From Pseudokineococcus lusitanus (lineage in GTDB: Bacteria; Actinomycetota; Actinomycetes; Actinomycetales; Quadrisphaeraceae): a stretch of 64,000 bases of DNA. The stretch covers positions 310,001-374,000 of the forward strand of contig NZ_RJKN01000004.1 of assembly GCF_003751265.1 (NCBI RefSeq), read 5' to 3'. Of this stretch, positions 25,029-33,487 are shown piece after piece (position 1 is the stretch's first letter; every line of letters starts with the position of its first letter). The translations under genes were made by a program, and so were the position numbers. The notes under the pieces were generated by a model. It was not told where the DNA came from. It saw nothing but the letters and a program-made list of their open reading frames with translations, and did no database searches.

Positions 25029-26360
25029 GTGAGCACGTCGGGGACCGGAGGGCTGCGCGCGTACGCCGAGGTCCTCGGCACCGGGGCGGCGTCCCGCCCC
25101 TTCCTCGCCGCGGTCGTCGCGCGGCTGCCGATCGCCATGGCGCCGCTGGGGATGATCCTGCTCGTCGAGGAGGTCTACGGCCGCTACGCGCTCGCCGGTC
25201 TCGTCGCCGGCGCGTACGCCGTCGGCGTCGGCGTCGGCTCGCCGGTGTGGGGGCGCGGGTACGACCGGCTCGGCCAGAGCCGGGTCATCGCCCCGACCGT
25301 CGTCGTCAGCGCGACGACGCTCGTGGTGCTCGCCCTGTCCGCCGCCCGGGACGCCCCCTTCCCCCTCGTCGTCGTGCTGGCCCTCCTCGCCGGCGCGACC
25401 GCGCCGCCCATCAGCTCGGCGATGCGCATGTCGTGGCGTGCGGTCCTGCCCCGGCACCGGTGGCGCACGGGCTACGCGCTCGACGCGTCCGCGGTCGAGT
25501 TCGTCTTCGTCGGCGGGCCCGTCGTCCTCGCGCTCGCCGAGACCCGGATGCCGCTCGGCGGCCCGCTCCTGCTGACGGCCGCGCTGCACCTCACCGGCGG
25601 GCTGGCCTACGCGGCGTCGGGGCCCGCCCGCCTGCGGCCGCAGGACGCCCCGCCGCTCGACGGCCCGGAGGCCGTCCTCGCCGACGCGCTGGCCGACGAC
25701 GACCGCGCCGAGGCCGTCGAGGCCCGGCCGGCGGTCGCGACGGCCGGCCGCGTCCTCACCGGCCCGGTGGTCGCCGTCCTGCTCGTCGGTCTCGTCATGG
25801 CGCTGTCGTTCGGCTTCGTCGACACCTCGCTCGTCGCCACGGCCCGGGAGCTCCTCGGCGACGAGGGGCGCCTCGCCGTCCTCTTCGCCGCCATCGCCGG
25901 CGGCAGCGTCGTCGGCGGCCTCACCTACGGGGCGCTGCCCGGCTCGCCGACGGAGCGGCGGCGGGTGCCCGTCCTGCTGACGGGCTTCGGCACCGGCCTG
26001 CTCGTGCTCGCGCTGCTGCTCGGACGGGACGGCGGCGTGCCGCTCCCCCTCGTCCTCGTGGTGCTCTTCGTCACCGGGCTCTTCATCGCGCCCGGGCTCA
26101 TCCTCCAGCAGGGGCTCGTCGACGGGCTGGCGCCGGAGGGCCGCCGCGGCGAGAGCCAGGCGTGGCTGTCGACGGCGACGACCGCGGGCGGCGCCGGCGG
26201 CACCGCCGTGGCCGGGCTGCTCGTCGACGTCGGCGGCCCGCCCCTCGCGCTGGGCGCCGGGGCCGTGGCCGTCTACGCCGCCGTGGTGCTCGGCGTCCTC
26301 GTCCAGCCGGCGTGGGCGCGGGGGCTGCGGCACGTCGCGTCCGCCCGTCAGGGCGTCTGA
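25029..26360 (+). CDS. MFS transporter
   Basis: A 443-residue twelve-helix major facilitator. Helices are obvious, for example GLVAGAYAVGVGVGSPVWG, and the conserved cytoplasmic loop GRGYDRLGQSRV between helices 2 and 3 corresponds to motif A. A central charged loop (about residues 205-235, DALADDDRAEAVEARP) splits the halves. The second half includes LVMALSFGFVDTSLVA and LFIAPGLILQQGLVDG. The GTG at 25029 starts right after the divergent flavoprotein gene (75-base gap). Substrate unknown; efflux is the common role for this arrangement. Confidence 0.88.
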   Translation: MSTSGTGGLRAYAEVLGTGAASRPFLAAVVARLPIAMAPLGMILLVEEVYGRYALAGLVAGAYAVGVGVGSPVWGRGYDRLGQSRVIAPTVVVSATTLVVLALSAARDAPFPLVVVLALLAGATAPPISSAMRMSWRAVLPRHRWRTGYALDASAVEFVFVGGPVVLALAETRMPLGGPLLLTAALHLTGGLAYAASGPARLRPQDAPPLDGPEAVLADALADDDRAEAVEARPAVATAGRVLTGPVVAVLLVGLVMALSFGFVDTSLVATARELLGDEGRLAVLFAAIAGGSVVGGLTYGALPGSPTERRRVPVLLTGFGTGLLVLALLLGRDGGVPLPLVLVVLFVTGLFIAPGLILQQGLVDGLAPEGRRGESQAWLSTATTAGGAGGTAVAGLLVDVGGPPLALGAGAVAVYAAVVLGVLVQPAWARGLRHVASARQGV

Positions 26361-26393
26361 CCCGGCGGGACGACGTCCGGGAGGATGCCCGCC

Positions 26394-27539
26394 GTGGCCC
26401 CCGACCCTGACGAGCGACCGGACGACCAGCTCGGCCTCGAGGTGGACGGGGACGGCGGGGAGGACCTGCCGGACTTCCTGCGCCGCCTCGCCGGCCTCGT
26501 CGAGGCGGAGCAGACGGCGGGCCGCCTCGTCCCCGGCGCGGCGGTCGAGCTGCACCTCGCCCAGCTCGGCGGGCACGGCGAGCGCACGTGGCGGGCCATG
26601 GCGTCCTGGTACCGCGACGGCCGCGGCGAGGAGGCGCGCTTCGACCCCCCGATCCCCGTGCAGGGCGCGCCCGAGCTGGTGCGGCGGTGGCTCGCGGACC
26701 TGCCACCGGGAGCACCGGCGATCGACGAGGTGCGGTGGGCCCTCGCGCTGTCGTCGCAGGACCGGTTCGGCCAGGACTGGCCCGCGGTCCTGCGGGAGCA
26801 CGACGCCGCGGGGCTGACCGGCCTGTCGTGGCTCGGCGGGCCCGCGCGCTCGCCGCTCGACCGCTGGCCGCGCCGGGCCGACGGACGGCCGCTCGCCCAC
26901 CTCGTCACCGTGGACCTGGAGGACGTCGAGGGGTGGCGCGAGGACGGCTGGCGCTTCCCCGGCGACGGCGACGACCCCGTCCGGCTGCCCACGACCGGCG
27001 TCCTGGAGGTCTTCCACGACCTCGAGAGCCGCGGCGACGACGCGGCCGAGGGCCCGGCGGGCGCGTGGCTCGTCCGGTGGGTGCCGGAGCCGGTGCCCGG
27101 CCTCGTCGAGCCGCCCGAGGACGTGGGCACCCCGACGGACGTCCTCGCCGTCGTCCACCCGCTGCCGACCTTCTCGCTCCCCGCGGCCGTCGACGGCCTC
27201 GGCCGGCTCGGCCCCTTCGAGGGCGCGGAGGAGGCGGAGCGTCAGTACCGCGAGGTGTGGGCCTACCACCGGACCGGCTCGCTCGAGGGCACCGACGTCC
27301 CCGTGAGCCGGCTGTACGGGCACCCGCAGGAGGGGCGCGGCGCCGCCGACCGCGTCCTCCCGCGGGTGCTCCCGCTGGAGGAGCCCGGCGACGCCCACGT
27401 CCTCGTCCTCGAGGTCGAGGGGTGGACGGCCCTGGCCGGCTGGTTCGGCGACGGGGGCGTCGTCGAGGTGTGGGCGCGCGCCTCGGACATCCGCCGTGGC
27501 GAGCTCGGCCGGGCGTGGTGCCTGCTGCGGCTCGGCTGA
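26394..27539 (+). CDS. DUF1963 domain-containing protein
   Basis: A 381-residue soluble protein resembling the YwqG/DUF1963 family. The pattern TDVLAVVHPLPTFSLPAAVDGL leads to PVSRLYGHPQEGRG, which is the family signature. A terminal segment HVLVLEVEG, with GWFGDGGVVEVWARASDIRRGEL, corresponds to the conserved DGG sheet. Start choice: GGAGG lies directly against the ATG at 26385 (no spacing), but nine bases before the GTG at 26394, so 26394 is preferred. The acidic first 40 residues are low complexity. Function is unknown in all bacteria. Confidence 0.8.
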   Translation: MAPDPDERPDDQLGLEVDGDGGEDLPDFLRRLAGLVEAEQTAGRLVPGAAVELHLAQLGGHGERTWRAMASWYRDGRGEEARFDPPIPVQGAPELVRRWLADLPPGAPAIDEVRWALALSSQDRFGQDWPAVLREHDAAGLTGLSWLGGPARSPLDRWPRRADGRPLAHLVTVDLEDVEGWREDGWRFPGDGDDPVRLPTTGVLEVFHDLESRGDDAAEGPAGAWLVRWVPEPVPGLVEPPEDVGTPTDVLAVVHPLPTFSLPAAVDGLGRLGPFEGAEEAERQYREVWAYHRTGSLEGTDVPVSRLYGHPQEGRGAADRVLPRVLPLEEPGDAHVLVLEVEGWTALAGWFGDGGVVEVWARASDIRRGELGRAWCLLRLG

Positions 27540-27648
27540 GCCGGCCGCGGCCTCGTGCGGGTCCCGCCCCATCCACCGGCGCGGCGGCTGCGAAGCGGTC
27601 CACACGGTGGCTCTCCGCGGGGGTGCGGCGGGCGTGCGAGGAGGACCC

Positions 27649-28122
27649 ATGGCGATCAGCGGCCGCCCCTGCCGGGCGACGGAGGTCTCCGAGGACGTCG
27701 ACGCGCAGGTCGTCGAGGACTGCCGCCGCGAGGACGTGCGGTCCCTGCGGCGCATCGTCGACGGGTGCGCGGTGCTCGCGGGGCTCGACGAGGAGGCGCG
27801 CGACGTCGTCGTCCTCCTCACCAGCGAGGTGGTGACCAACGCCGTCGTGCACGGCGGCCCGCCGGCCCGCATGGCCGTCCGCGCGACCCACCGCCACGTC
27901 CACGTCGAGGTCGCCGACGCCGCGCCCGGCGTCCCGGTGGTCCGCGCGCCCGACGAGGCCCGCGCCCACGGCCGCGGCATGGCCCTCGTCGACGACCTCG
28001 CCAGCGCCTGGGGCGTCGTCGCCGGGACGGGCGCCGGGCACCCCGAGGGGAAGACGGTGTGGTTCCACGTCGCGCGCGCCGGCGCCGGCTGCTCGGGCGG
28101 GCACGGGACGACGCCGCGCTGA
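27649..28122 (+). CDS. ATP-binding protein, anti-sigma-factor type (HATPase_c_2)
   Basis: A 157-residue GHKL ATPase of the RsbW/SpoIIAB class, typical single-domain anti-sigma or regulatory kinases of actinobacteria. The N box is LTSEVVTNAVVHGG and the G1 box region is APDEARAHGRGMALVDDLAS, where the G-x-G loop binds ATP. The start at 27649 (MAISGRP) has GAGGAGG about six bases upstream; longer readings are not supported. It lies between DUF1963 and a convergent MarR gene and has no adjacent sigma factor. A SpoIIE phosphatase exists at 11007 but no direct link can be shown. Confidence 0.88.
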   Translation: MAISGRPCRATEVSEDVDAQVVEDCRREDVRSLRRIVDGCAVLAGLDEEARDVVVLLTSEVVTNAVVHGGPPARMAVRATHRHVHVEVADAAPGVPVVRAPDEARAHGRGMALVDDLASAWGVVAGTGAGHPEGKTVWFHVARAGAGCSGGHGTTPR

Positions 28123-28160
28123 GGCGGCGCCGTCGTCCGGCCCGACGAGCGCTCGAGGCC

Positions 28161-28718
28161 CTAGCAGTCGTCGACCTGCTGCGGCATCACGCCGAGCCGC
28201 TCGGCGACGTCGACCAGCGCGGCGAGGTGCTCGGGGGGCAACGGCGCGAGGACGTGGGTGCGGACCGCGTCGACGTGCCCGGGGGCCGCGGACTCGACGA
28301 CGTCCCAGCCGTCCTGCGTCAGCTCCGCCACGGTGAAGCGTCCGTCGGAGGGGTCGGGCGAGCGGCGGACCAGGCCGCGGCCCTCGAGCTTCCGCACGAC
28401 GTTGGACAGCCGCGTCAGCGAGCCGCTGGACCGGCGCGCCAGCGCGCTCATCCGGGCGCTCCGGCCGGGCGTCATCGACAGGGAGCTGAGGACGGAGTAC
28501 TCGAAGAGGCTCAGGCCGGAGTCGCGCTGCAGCTGGGCGTCCAGCGGTCCCGGGAGCAGGGAGGCCAGGCCGAAGACGGCCTTCCACGCCTCCTGCTGCT
28601 CCTCGGTGAGCCAGCCCCCCGTCGGAGCCGCCGCGCCGGCCGCGCTCCCGGCTCGCTGCGGCGTCGCGGGGGCCGGGGTGCCGACGTCCCCGCCCTGCCT
28701 GCCGGTGTCGTGGTCCAC
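28161..28718 (-). CDS. MarR family transcriptional regulator
   Basis: A 185-residue winged-helix repressor. The helix-turn-helix core reads LSLFEYSVLSSLSMTPGRSARMSALARRSSGSLTRLSNVV, followed by the wing KLEGRGLVRRSPDPSDGRF, which is textbook MarR. The N-terminal 35 residues are low complexity. It is divergent from the FMN reductase gene at 28818, and a nested palindrome at 28748-28800 lies between them. This is the usual layout of a MarR repressor controlling itself and an oxidoreductase in response to quinones or electrophiles. The inducer is not known. Confidence 0.9.
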   Translation of the reverse strand: MDHDTGRQGGDVGTPAPATPQRAGSAAGAAAPTGGWLTEEQQEAWKAVFGLASLLPGPLDAQLQRDSGLSLFEYSVLSSLSMTPGRSARMSALARRSSGSLTRLSNVVRKLEGRGLVRRSPDPSDGRFTVAELTQDGWDVVESAAPGHVDAVRTHVLAPLPPEHLAALVDVAERLGVMPQQVDDC

Positions 28719-28747
28719 GGCCCGACGGTAGTCCGCGGTCGGCCGAC

Positions 28748-28800
28748 GATGACTTCACGCGTGTAGTGAGTGTTACTATCACTACAACCCTGAAGTCATC
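28748..28800. promoter_or_regulatory. Nested palindromic MarR operator and overlapping promoters
   Basis: Two nested inverted repeats share one centre. Inner arms are TGTAGTGA (28762-28769) and TCACTACA (28779-28786) around nine bases. Outer arms are GATGACTTCA (28748-28757) and TGAAGTCATC (28791-28800), each separated from the inner arm by four bases. This is the most A+T-rich stretch in this part of the window. A TACTAT hexamer at 28774-28779 could be the -10 box for the reductase gene. Bound MarR dimers would block both promoters. Confidence 0.75.
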
Positions 28801-28817
28801 GAGCGAGGAGACCTCCC

Positions 28818-29459
28818 GTGAGCCTGTTCCGCCTGGACGCCAGCATCCGTGTCGACGGCTCCGCCAGCCGCGAGCTGGCCGACGCCGTCGAGTCCGAGTG
28901 GGTGACGACCCACCCCGGGGACGCCGTCGTGCGCCGTCACGTGGGGACCGAGCCCCTCCCGGCCACGGCGTGGGGCGAGGCCGTCGCCGGCACCATGACG
29001 CCGGAGGACGCGCGCACGCCCGAGCAGCGCGGGGCGCTCGCGCTGGCCGCCGACCTGGTGGACGAGCTGCGCGCCGCCGACGCCGTTCTGCTCGCCGTGC
29101 CGCTGTACAACTACGGCGTCTCCCAGCACCTCAAGGCCTGGGTGGACCTGGTCGTCGCCGGCAGCAGCCCTGGCGCGCGTCTTCTCGAGGGGACGCCCGC
29201 CGTCCTGGCCACGGTCCGCGGCGGCAGCTACGGCGCCGGCACCCCGCGCGAGGGGTGGGACCACTCCACCGCCTACCTGCGGCGGGTCCTCGCCGACGTG
29301 TGGGGGGCGGACCTCACCGTCGTGGAGCGCGAGCTCACCCTCGTCGGCGTCAACCCGGCACTCGACGCCTTCACGGAGCAGGCCGGCGTCATGCACGCCG
29401 AGGCCCTGTCGGCCGCGCGCGAGGCCGGCCGCGCGCTGGGCGTCGTGCCCGTCGCCTGA
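28818..29459 (+). CDS. FMN-dependent NADH-azoreductase / NAD(P)H quinone reductase
   Basis: A 213-residue flavodoxin-fold enzyme of the AzoR/NQO-like family (Flavodoxin_2). It should reduce quinones and azo compounds with NAD(P)H. The FMN phosphate loop is SIRVDGSASRELADAV, and the isoalloxazine-contact motif is VPLYNYGVSQHLKAWVDLV near residue 95. A further FMN motif, TVRGGSYG, is near residue 134. The GTG at 28818 follows GAGGAGA at eight bases. Control by the divergent MarR gene through the nested palindrome is likely. A short tandem repeat and a hairpin terminator follow at 29483-29527. Confidence 0.92.
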   Translation: MSLFRLDASIRVDGSASRELADAVESEWVTTHPGDAVVRRHVGTEPLPATAWGEAVAGTMTPEDARTPEQRGALALAADLVDELRAADAVLLAVPLYNYGVSQHLKAWVDLVVAGSSPGARLLEGTPAVLATVRGGSYGAGTPREGWDHSTAYLRRVLADVWGADLTVVERELTLVGVNPALDAFTEQAGVMHAEALSAAREAGRALGVVPVA

Positions 29460-29482
29460 GCGGTCGGGCCGCACGGTGCACG

Positions 29483-29527
29483 GCGCCGGTCGGGCGCCGG
29501 TCGGGCGCCGGTCGGGCGCCCGACCGG
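29483..29527. terminator. 11-base tandem repeat ending in a 20-base palindrome
   Basis: Three tandem copies of GCGCCGGTCGG (starts 29483, 29494, 29505) run into the perfect palindrome CCGGTCGGGCGCCCGACCGG (29508-29527). It lies between the convergent reductase and DUF4262 genes. The palindrome could end both transcripts. The repeat next to it may have arisen by slippage. Confidence 0.6.
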
Positions 29528-29534
29528 CAGCGCC

Positions 29535-30305
29535 CTAGGCCGAGCCGAGCGGCCACCGCACCCAGGGAGACGTGTGGGCCTCACGCGTGACACAGCTGCC
29601 GGCGGGGATGTCGAGGACCCCGCGGAGCGTGTGGTCGGCCTCCACCAGGTGCTCGCGGTGGGCCAGGACCGGGACCGAGTCGTCCGTCACGTCGCCGTCG
29701 AGGAGCTGCCAGCCCCCGTCGGCCTCGTGCCACACCTTCGTGACGGCCGCGCCGTCGAGGACCGACCGCGTCGTGAGCACGAGGTCGTGCTCACGGTCGG
29801 CCGCGAGCGGGGAGGGCGGCACCTCGGGGCACGGCAGGGCGAGCAGGGCGACCGGGACCTCGCCGCGCAGGCCCTGCACGTCGGGCGGGTTGGCGTACCC
29901 GGGGTGCCAGGGGAAGCGGCCGGTCGAGTCGGTCCAGATCACCTGGAGCGTCGGCCGGTCGCCGTAGAGCATCTCCACGACGCCGAGCTCGTGGTCGTCC
30001 TCGGCCTCGACGAGCACGACCGGGTGCGGCTCGTCGTCGGCCTCGCCGGCGTCGAGGACGCTGCCCGCCCGGAGGACCTCGCCGGCGTGCACCCGGCCGC
30101 CCAGCTGGTTGAGCAGCCAGATCGCCGACGAGGACGGCAGTCCCGTGAGCATCAGCTCCGGGTGGTCGCGGGCGGAGAGCCCGACGGTGTACGCGACGAC
30201 CCGGTCCTCGCCCTCGTCGTCGTCCATGACGCAGCGCACCGCGTGCCCGTAACGGTCGACCACCGCGCGCAGCTCGTCGAGCTCGCGCTGCCGGCGGCGC
30301 TTCAC
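29535..30305 (-). CDS. DUF4262 domain-containing protein
   Basis: A 256-residue soluble protein with the DUF4262 domain (about residues 15-165). The signature segment is GHAVRCVMDDDEGEDRVVAYTVGLSARDHPELMLTGLP, cut here to keep to its core AYTVGLSARDHPELM. The typical end FPWHPGYANPPDVQ is near 145. The C-terminal 90 residues form an extra region with a beta-rich pattern and one Cys (GSCVTREAHT). It is flanked by convergent and divergent single genes. The family has no known function, though it appears near signalling and stress genes. Confidence 0.85.
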   Translation of the reverse strand: MKRRRQRELDELRAVVDRYGHAVRCVMDDDEGEDRVVAYTVGLSARDHPELMLTGLPSSSAIWLLNQLGGRVHAGEVLRAGSVLDAGEADDEPHPVVLVEAEDDHELGVVEMLYGDRPTLQVIWTDSTGRFPWHPGYANPPDVQGLRGEVPVALLALPCPEVPPSPLAADREHDLVLTTRSVLDGAAVTKVWHEADGGWQLLDGDVTDDSVPVLAHREHLVEADHTLRGVLDIPAGSCVTREAHTSPWVRWPLGSA

Positions 30306-30430
30306 CGGTGGCGGTGGGGGGACGGAGCCGTCATGCCCGCATCCTCGTGGTCCCGCGCCTACCGTGCACGGACGTCCGTCACCGGCCGCGACCGCTGGTC
30401 GTCAGCCGTACCGGCGGGCGACCATGCCCC

Positions 30431-30805
30431 GTGACCGCTTCGCTCGGCGCCGTCGTCCTCGGCACCCCCGACCCGCGAGGGCTGGCCGCCTTCTACGCCG
30501 GGCTCCTCGGCTGGCGGGTCGTCAGCGCCGACCCGGACTGGGTCCGGCTGGCCGACCCGGAGCGGGAGCGGCCGGGGCTGAGCTTCCAGCGCGAGCCCGA
30601 TGACGTCGCCCCGACCTGGCCGGCGCACGAGGGCGGGGTGCAGATGCAGGCGCACCTCGACGTCCTCGTGGACGACCTCGACGCCGAGGAGGCCCGCGCG
30701 ACGGCGCTCGGCGCGGTGGTCGAGGCACACCAGCCGGCCCCGGGCGTCCGGGTCATGCGGGACCCCCACGGGCACCTCTTCTGCCTCTTCCAGCCCGGCT
30801 CCTGA
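30431..30805 (+). CDS. VOC family (glyoxalase-like) protein
   Basis: A 124-residue protein with the paired beta-alpha-beta-beta-beta modules of the vicinal oxygen chelate superfamily. It starts VVLGTPDPRGLAAFYAGLLGWRV, the usual first module. Its conserved central segment is QMQAHLDVLVDDLDAEEARATALG, and it ends VRVMRDPHGHLFCLFQ, with a metal-ligand-like residue. This small type is very common and usually annotated as glyoxalase or bleomycin-resistance-like, without proof. The GTG at 30431 was chosen since the longer reading (30308) is antisense to the DUF4262 gene. A hairpin terminator follows at 30849. Confidence 0.86.
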   Translation: MTASLGAVVLGTPDPRGLAAFYAGLLGWRVVSADPDWVRLADPERERPGLSFQREPDDVAPTWPAHEGGVQMQAHLDVLVDDLDAEEARATALGAVVEAHQPAPGVRVMRDPHGHLFCLFQPGS

Positions 30806-30848
30806 CCGGGCCGACGACGAGGGTCGAGCACCGCGAGGCCTCCCCCAC

Positions 30849-30890
30849 GACGACGGCCCCCGCACCGGGCTCGGTGCGGGGGCCGTCGTC
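30849..30890. terminator. Perfect 19-base-pair hairpin terminator
   Basis: Arms GACGACGGCCCCCGCACCG (30849-30867) and its complement (30872-30890) around GGCT. It separates the convergent VOC gene and the old yellow enzyme gene at 30904, and could terminate both. Confidence 0.8.
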
Positions 30891-30903
30891 GGGCGCCACG
30901 ACG

Positions 30904-32037
30904 TCAGGCGGAGAGCGCCGGGTAGTCCGTGTAGCCGCGCGCGTCCGTCCCGTAGAAGGTCGAGCCGTCGGGCTCGTTCTCCGGGGCGCCGAGGCGCCAG
31001 CGCTCGACGAGGTCGGGGTTGGCGATGGCGGCGCGCCCGACGGCGACGGCGTCGGCCGCGCCGGAGGCCACCAGCTGCTCGGCGTCCTCGCGCGTCGTCG
31101 GCGCGGCGAAGCCGCTGTTGGCGACGAGCGGCCCGCCGAAGCGCTCGCGCAGCTCGGCCACGAGCGGGTCGGCGAGGTCCGCGCGCAGGACGCTGAGGTA
31201 GGCGAGACCGAGCGGCGCGAGGCCCTCGACGAGGGCGCGGTAGGTCGCCGCGACGTCCTCGGGGTCGTCCTCGGCGACGCCCTGCACGCCGTGCGCCGGG
31301 GAGATGCGGATGCCGACGCGGCCGGCGCCGATCTCCGCGGCCACCGCGGTGGCGACCTCGACCCCGAGGCGCGCACGCGCCTGCGGGCTGCCGCCGTAGG
31401 CGTCGGTGCGCTGGTTCGTCGTCGGCGCGAGGAACTCGTGGAGCAGGTAGCCGTTGGCGCTGTGCAGCTCGACGCCGTCGAGCCCGGCGTCGACGGCGCG
31501 GCGGGCCGCGGCGACGTGGTCGGCGACGACCTGCTGCACCTCCTCGGTGGTGAGGGCGTGCGGGGTCGGGTACGGCTTCTTGCCGTCGGCCGTGTGCGCC
31601 TCGCCCTCGAGCCGGACGGCGCTCGGCGCCACGATCCGGTCGGTCCCCGTGATGTCGGTGTGGGACACCCGGCCACCGTGCATGACCTGCATGACGAGGA
31701 GGCCGCCCCGCGCGTGGACGGCGTCGGCGACGCGGCGCCAGCCGGCGGCCTGCTCGTCGGTGACGATGCCGGGCTGGCCCGGGTACGAGCGGCTCTCCGC
31801 GGTCGGGTACGTGCCCTCGGTGATGATGAGGCCGAGGCCGGCGCGCTGGCCGTAGTGCTCGACGAGGAGGTCGTTCGGCACGCCCGAGGCGCCGGCGCGC
31901 GTGCGCGTCAGCGGCGCCATGACGACGCGGTTGCGCAGGGAGAGGTCGCCGAGGACCACGGGGTCGAAGAGCGACGGTCCGCCGTCGGGCGTGCCGGCCT
32001 CGCGCTCGACGGGGCGGTCCTGGGTGGTCTGGCTCAC
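30904..32037 (-). CDS. Alkene reductase (old yellow enzyme, OYE/NemA family)
   Basis: A 377-residue FMN-dependent ene-reductase. The N-terminal SLFDPVVLGDLSLRNRVVMAPLTRTRA and the active-site strand GLDGVELHSANGYLLHEFLAP, with the conserved HxxN pair, define the family. The FMN-phosphate region is GPLVANSGF, then GAADAVAVGRAAIANPDL. It reduces activated C=C bonds, nitro esters and similar electrophiles with NADPH. The GTG at 32037 has AAGG about 11 bases upstream; the longer ATG reading has no ribosome binding site. It lies downstream of the nnaR-like gene but with a 127-base gap and thus its own promoter. Confidence 0.92.
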   Translation of the reverse strand: MSQTTQDRPVEREAGTPDGGPSLFDPVVLGDLSLRNRVVMAPLTRTRAGASGVPNDLLVEHYGQRAGLGLIITEGTYPTAESRSYPGQPGIVTDEQAAGWRRVADAVHARGGLLVMQVMHGGRVSHTDITGTDRIVAPSAVRLEGEAHTADGKKPYPTPHALTTEEVQQVVADHVAAARRAVDAGLDGVELHSANGYLLHEFLAPTTNQRTDAYGGSPQARARLGVEVATAVAAEIGAGRVGIRISPAHGVQGVAEDDPEDVAATYRALVEGLAPLGLAYLSVLRADLADPLVAELRERFGGPLVANSGFAAPTTREDAEQLVASGAADAVAVGRAAIANPDLVERWRLGAPENEPDGSTFYGTDARGYTDYPALSA

Positions 32038-32164
32038 GGTGGTGCACCTTCCGACGTCGGTCGGGGCGCCGTCGGGCGCCCGCTGCGTCGAGACCAACCA
32101 CGCACGGGCCGTCGGTGTTCCAGTGCTTGAGCACCGACGTCGGGCGCCCGGGACGCCCTGCCGC

Positions 32165-33358
32165 TCAGCCCGTCCGGAGCGCGTACCCGCGCTTGACGAC
32201 CGTGCGGACGACGCCGTCGGGCAGGACGGCGCGGACCCGCGCGACGGCGACGTCGACGGCGTGGTCCCCCGCCGCCGACGGCAGCGCCGCCAGCAGCCGG
32301 GCCCGCGGCACGACGTCGCCGCCCGCGGCCGCGAGGCGCGCCAGGACGGCCAGGGGGCCGGGGGCCAGCTCGAGCGGCGTCCCGTCGAGCAGGGCCGCGC
32401 GGGCCCGGACGACGAGGCGGCCGGCCGGCGTCGTCACCGCCGCCCGGGGGTGCTCCTCGAGGTGGTCGGCGAGCACGCGCATCATCGCGCCGAGCCGCCA
32501 GCGGCCGGGCACGAGCGGCTCGACGCCGGCCGCGCGCAGCGGGGCCGCGGTGACGTCCCCGACGGCGCAGGCGACGACGCCGTCCTCGCCCTCGGCGCCG
32601 GGCGCCCCCGCGGCGAGCGCGGCCACGACCTCGTCGCGGAGCCCGCGGGCCTCCGCGGCGTCGAGCAGCGCCACGGCGGCCGGGGCGGCGGTGAAGGTGA
32701 CGGCGTCGAGCGAGCGGGCCACGAGCGCGTCGACGAGGCGGTCGACGGCGGCCGGGTCGCGCGGCTCCCGCCAGTGGTACGGCGTGACGGTGCGGACCCT
32801 CGCGCCGGCGGTCACCAGCGGCTCGAGCTCCTCGACCCCTGCGGCGCCGTGCATCTGCACGAGCACGGAGCGGCCCTCGACGCCCTCGTCGACGAGGTGC
32901 TGCACGGCCTCGGCGGTCTGCTCGGTGGCCGCCGTCCACCGCTCCGGCAGGCCCGCGGCGCGCAGCGCCCCGCGCGCCTTGGGCCCGCGGGCCACGACGT
33001 ACGCCGGGCGCAGCGCCGCGACGAGGTCGTCGGCGAGCCCGGCCGCGTCCGCCGACTCCACCCATGCGCGCAGCCCGATGCCCGTGGTGACGAGGAGGAC
33101 GTCCGGCGGGTCCGCCAGCGCCTCGCGGGTGCCGGCGAGCAGCTCCTCGTCCTCGGTGACGGGGACGATGCGCATCGTCGGCGCGTGCAGCACCTGAGCG
33201 CCGCGGCGGGTGAAGGTGCCGATGAGCTCCTCGGACCGGCGGTCGCTCGTGATGCCGATCGTCACGCCGACGAGCTGCGTGCGGTCGAGCTCGCGCCCGG
33301 GCGCGGCGGCGGCCTCGGCGGGCGCGGCGTCCGGCGGCGTGGTGGTGGGCTGGCTCAT
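32165..33358 (-). CDS. Uroporphyrinogen-III synthase-like protein with winged-helix domain (NnaR-like regulator)
   Basis: A 397-residue fusion. Residues about 25-280 are a HemD fold (GVTIGITSDRRSEELIGTF, VLLVTTGIGLRAWVE, and AVTFTAAPAAVALLDAAE), and residues about 300-397 are a response-regulator-type winged helix (VAVARVRAVLPDGVVRTVVKRGYALRTG). In Streptomyces and Mycobacterium a protein of this architecture, NnaR, activates nitrate and nitrite assimilation genes. It is just downstream of nirB-nirD (129 bases), which supports that role. Enzymatic activity cannot be excluded. The ATG at 33358 gives a 28-residue Ala-rich leader. Confidence 0.85.
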   Translation of the reverse strand: MSQPTTTPPDAAPAEAAAAPGRELDRTQLVGVTIGITSDRRSEELIGTFTRRGAQVLHAPTMRIVPVTEDEELLAGTREALADPPDVLLVTTGIGLRAWVESADAAGLADDLVAALRPAYVVARGPKARGALRAAGLPERWTAATEQTAEAVQHLVDEGVEGRSVLVQMHGAAGVEELEPLVTAGARVRTVTPYHWREPRDPAAVDRLVDALVARSLDAVTFTAAPAAVALLDAAEARGLRDEVVAALAAGAPGAEGEDGVVACAVGDVTAAPLRAAGVEPLVPGRWRLGAMMRVLADHLEEHPRAAVTTPAGRLVVRARAALLDGTPLELAPGPLAVLARLAAAGGDVVPRARLLAALPSAAGDHAVDVAVARVRAVLPDGVVRTVVKRGYALRTG

Positions 33359-33487
33359 CGGTCCTCCGGACTCGTCGGGGCTCGGCGCGGGCCGGCTCGG
33401 CGGGCGGGTGCCAGTGTGCCGCGTGCCGGGCGCGGTCCGACCTCCCGCCGACGAGCCGGGGCAGGGACCGACCTCGCGCGCCGCCCC

